From an uncultured Acetatifactor sp. (GTDB lineage: Bacteria; Bacillota; Clostridia; Lachnospirales; Lachnospiraceae), in assembly GCA_910588225.1 (NCBI GenBank), contig CAJUQT010000016.1:1-22142 (forward strand): a stretch of DNA of 22,142 nucleotides, given 5' to 3'. Shown here one piece after another: positions 21,294 to 22,142 of the stretch (within the stretch, counting starts at the first letter, position 1; each line of letters begins with the position of its first letter). Position numbers and translations under genes: made by a program. A model generated the notes under the pieces. It was not told the origin of the DNA. It did not search any database and saw nothing but the letters and a program-made list of their open reading frames with translations.

Positions 21294-21971
21294 ATGGAAG
21301 AAAGAATCAGAAAACATATTGACGGGCTCTTTAAGGATGCCCCAAAGACCAGGAAGGCCATGGAGCTGAAAGAGGAGATGATTCAGAATACACTGGAGAA
21401 ATATCAGGATCTGGCAGGAGAAGGATTCCAGGAGGAAGACGCCTACCAGAATGTCATCAATTCTATCGGGGATGTAACAGAACTGTTCGGAGAACTGGAA
21501 GAGAAAAATCTGCTGAATCTGCCAGAGGATCTTCGAAGGAGAAGAGCCATGTTAAAGACCATTGCCGTGGGATTATATATTTTTGCGGGTGCTATGTTTA
21601 TAACAGGTATGGTAGTAGTAGATTTCTATTTCTACATGATGCAGGAAGCAGGTATGCTGGTCTTCGTCGCGACGATTTGTCTCTGTATTCCTCCCACCTG
21701 TATGCTGGTATATGCAGCGAATATGTATCCCGCATTCAGCAAAAAGGAGGAAAACCTGGTGGAAACCTATAAAGAGGCAGTCCATGCCAGGAATAAAAGG
21801 AAGGCGGTAAAGGTTTCCGTGGGAGTCATTATCTGGCTTGTGACAATAACCATCTATTTTATCATCAGCTTTGCAACCTTCAAGTGGGAGGTGACGTGGA
21901 TTACATTTTTAATCGGAGCCTGCGCACAGGCAATTTCAGAACTGGTTTTCAACCTCCGCCGAAGCGACTGA
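21294..21971 (+). CDS. Permease-prefix-domain (DUF1700-like) membrane protein
   Basis: A 225-residue protein. The first 75 residues are a soluble helical domain (MEERIRKHIDGLF, LKEEMIQNTLEKYQDL, then AYQNVINSIGDVTELF) of the permease-prefix type, and four hydrophobic segments follow at about 88-110, 119-142, 172-195 and 200-219. Such proteins nearly always follow a PadR gene and are thought to take part in envelope or stress responses, though their activity is unknown. ATG 21294 has AAAGGA eight bases upstream. It lies 80 bases after the PadR stop in the same operon. Ten bases after the stop the long hairpin repeat begins. Confidence 0.82.
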   Translation: MEERIRKHIDGLFKDAPKTRKAMELKEEMIQNTLEKYQDLAGEGFQEEDAYQNVINSIGDVTELFGELEEKNLLNLPEDLRRRRAMLKTIAVGLYIFAGAMFITGMVVVDFYFYMMQEAGMLVFVATICLCIPPTCMLVYAANMYPAFSKKEENLVETYKEAVHARNKRKAVKVSVGVIIWLVTITIYFIISFATFKWEVTWITFLIGACAQAISELVFNLRRSD

Positions 21972-21981
21972 GGGGGCGATG

Positions 21982-22036
21982 TTCAGAAAATTTTCCGCAG
22001 GGGAAGGCAGCATTCAGACACAGACGGAACTAATAA
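21982..22036 (+). repeat. Direct repeat copy 1 (55 bp)
   Basis: These 55 bases are identical to 22088-22142; the base before each copy differs (G and A). The unit starts TTCAGAAAATTTTCCGC and ends GGAACTAATAA, and forms the left arm and loop of the hairpin at 21982-22078. Confidence 0.95.
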
Positions 22037-22078
22037 AAAACAGACTGTGTGTGAATGATGCCCGGAAAATTTTATGAA
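21982..22078. repeat. Long imperfect inverted repeat downstream of the PadR operon
   Basis: The left arm (21982-22025) matches the reverse complement of the right arm (22043-22078) at 32 of 36 aligned bases, apart from an eight-base insertion (about 21998-22005) in the left arm. The loop is 17 bases and AT-rich. The inner part, 22006-22025 with 22043-22062, pairs at 17 of 20 positions. It could act as a terminator for the PadR operon, since AAAATTTT follows the inner stem, but its length and repetition go beyond that. Confidence 0.75.
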
Positions 22079-22087
22079 TGCAGTATA

Positions 22088-22142
22088 TTCAGAAAATTTT
22101 CCGCAGGGGAAGGCAGCATTCAGACACAGACGGAACTAATAA
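22088..22142 (+). repeat. Direct repeat copy 2 (55 bp), cut by window end
   Basis: This is an exact copy of 21982-22036 at an offset of 106 bases, ending at the last base of the window. Whether the following right arm is also repeated, making a tandem hairpin array, cannot be seen. Confidence 0.95.

Noticed and set aside
21982..22142. CRISPR array start
   Set aside because: The repeat is 55 bases with a period of 106, only two copies are visible, and the spacer is the complementary hairpin arm rather than unrelated sequence; no cas gene is present.

Overview
The window looks like part of a chromosome of a gut-type Clostridia bacterium, most probably Lachnospiraceae. The signs are strong AGGAGG-type ribosome binding sites, sigma-A promoters with 17-base spacers, low-GC intergenic DNA between coding regions of balanced GC, and the gene families present (GH2 glycosidase, AraC regulators, Gfo/Idh/MocA oxidoreductases, TipA-like MerR, PadR with a permease-prefix membrane protein). 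This is inferred from family content; no rRNA, tRNA or marker gene is present to fix the taxon. No phage, transposase or CRISPR array was seen.

Layout. 1-370: non-coding, with an orphan promoter and two strong hairpins. 371-4080: a GH2 glycosidase (minus) divergent from an AraC regulator (plus). 4215-10263: an AI-2E-family permease and a second AraC regulator, then three Gfo/Idh/MocA oxidoreductases on the same strand. Together with the GH2 enzyme this reads as a carbohydrate (glycoside or cyclitol) uptake and oxidation locus. 10307-13553: a TipA-like MerR regulator with a MerR-type promoter and an internal start for its ligand-binding domain, convergent with a MATE exporter; the exporter is divergent from a metallo-beta-lactamase-fold hydrolase. 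13637-16485: DUF2971 protein, YfcE-type phosphodiesterase with an extra C-terminal domain, ferritin-like protein and NUDIX hydrolase, probably one or two transcripts. 16540-17094: Uma2-family nuclease-like protein (minus). 17257-19604: a two-repeat DUF1538 membrane protein translationally overlapped by a protein with two PII-like domains. 19626-20369: an unnamed protein with a PD-(D/E)XK-like core and a C-terminal winged-helix-like segment (minus). 20780-21971: PadR regulator plus a four-helix membrane protein with a permease-prefix domain, under a promoter overlapped by a 9-bp inverted repeat. 21982-22142: an exact 55-bp direct repeat (period 106) embedded in a long imperfect hairpin, running off the window end.

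The most interesting items are the DUF1538 plus tandem-PII pair (a candidate regulated transporter of unknown substrate), the hairpin repeat at the right edge, the TipA-like dual-start regulator, the three-oxidoreductase locus, and the PD-(D/E)XK-like winged-helix protein. All functional statements come from reading motifs by eye; no database search or structure prediction was run.
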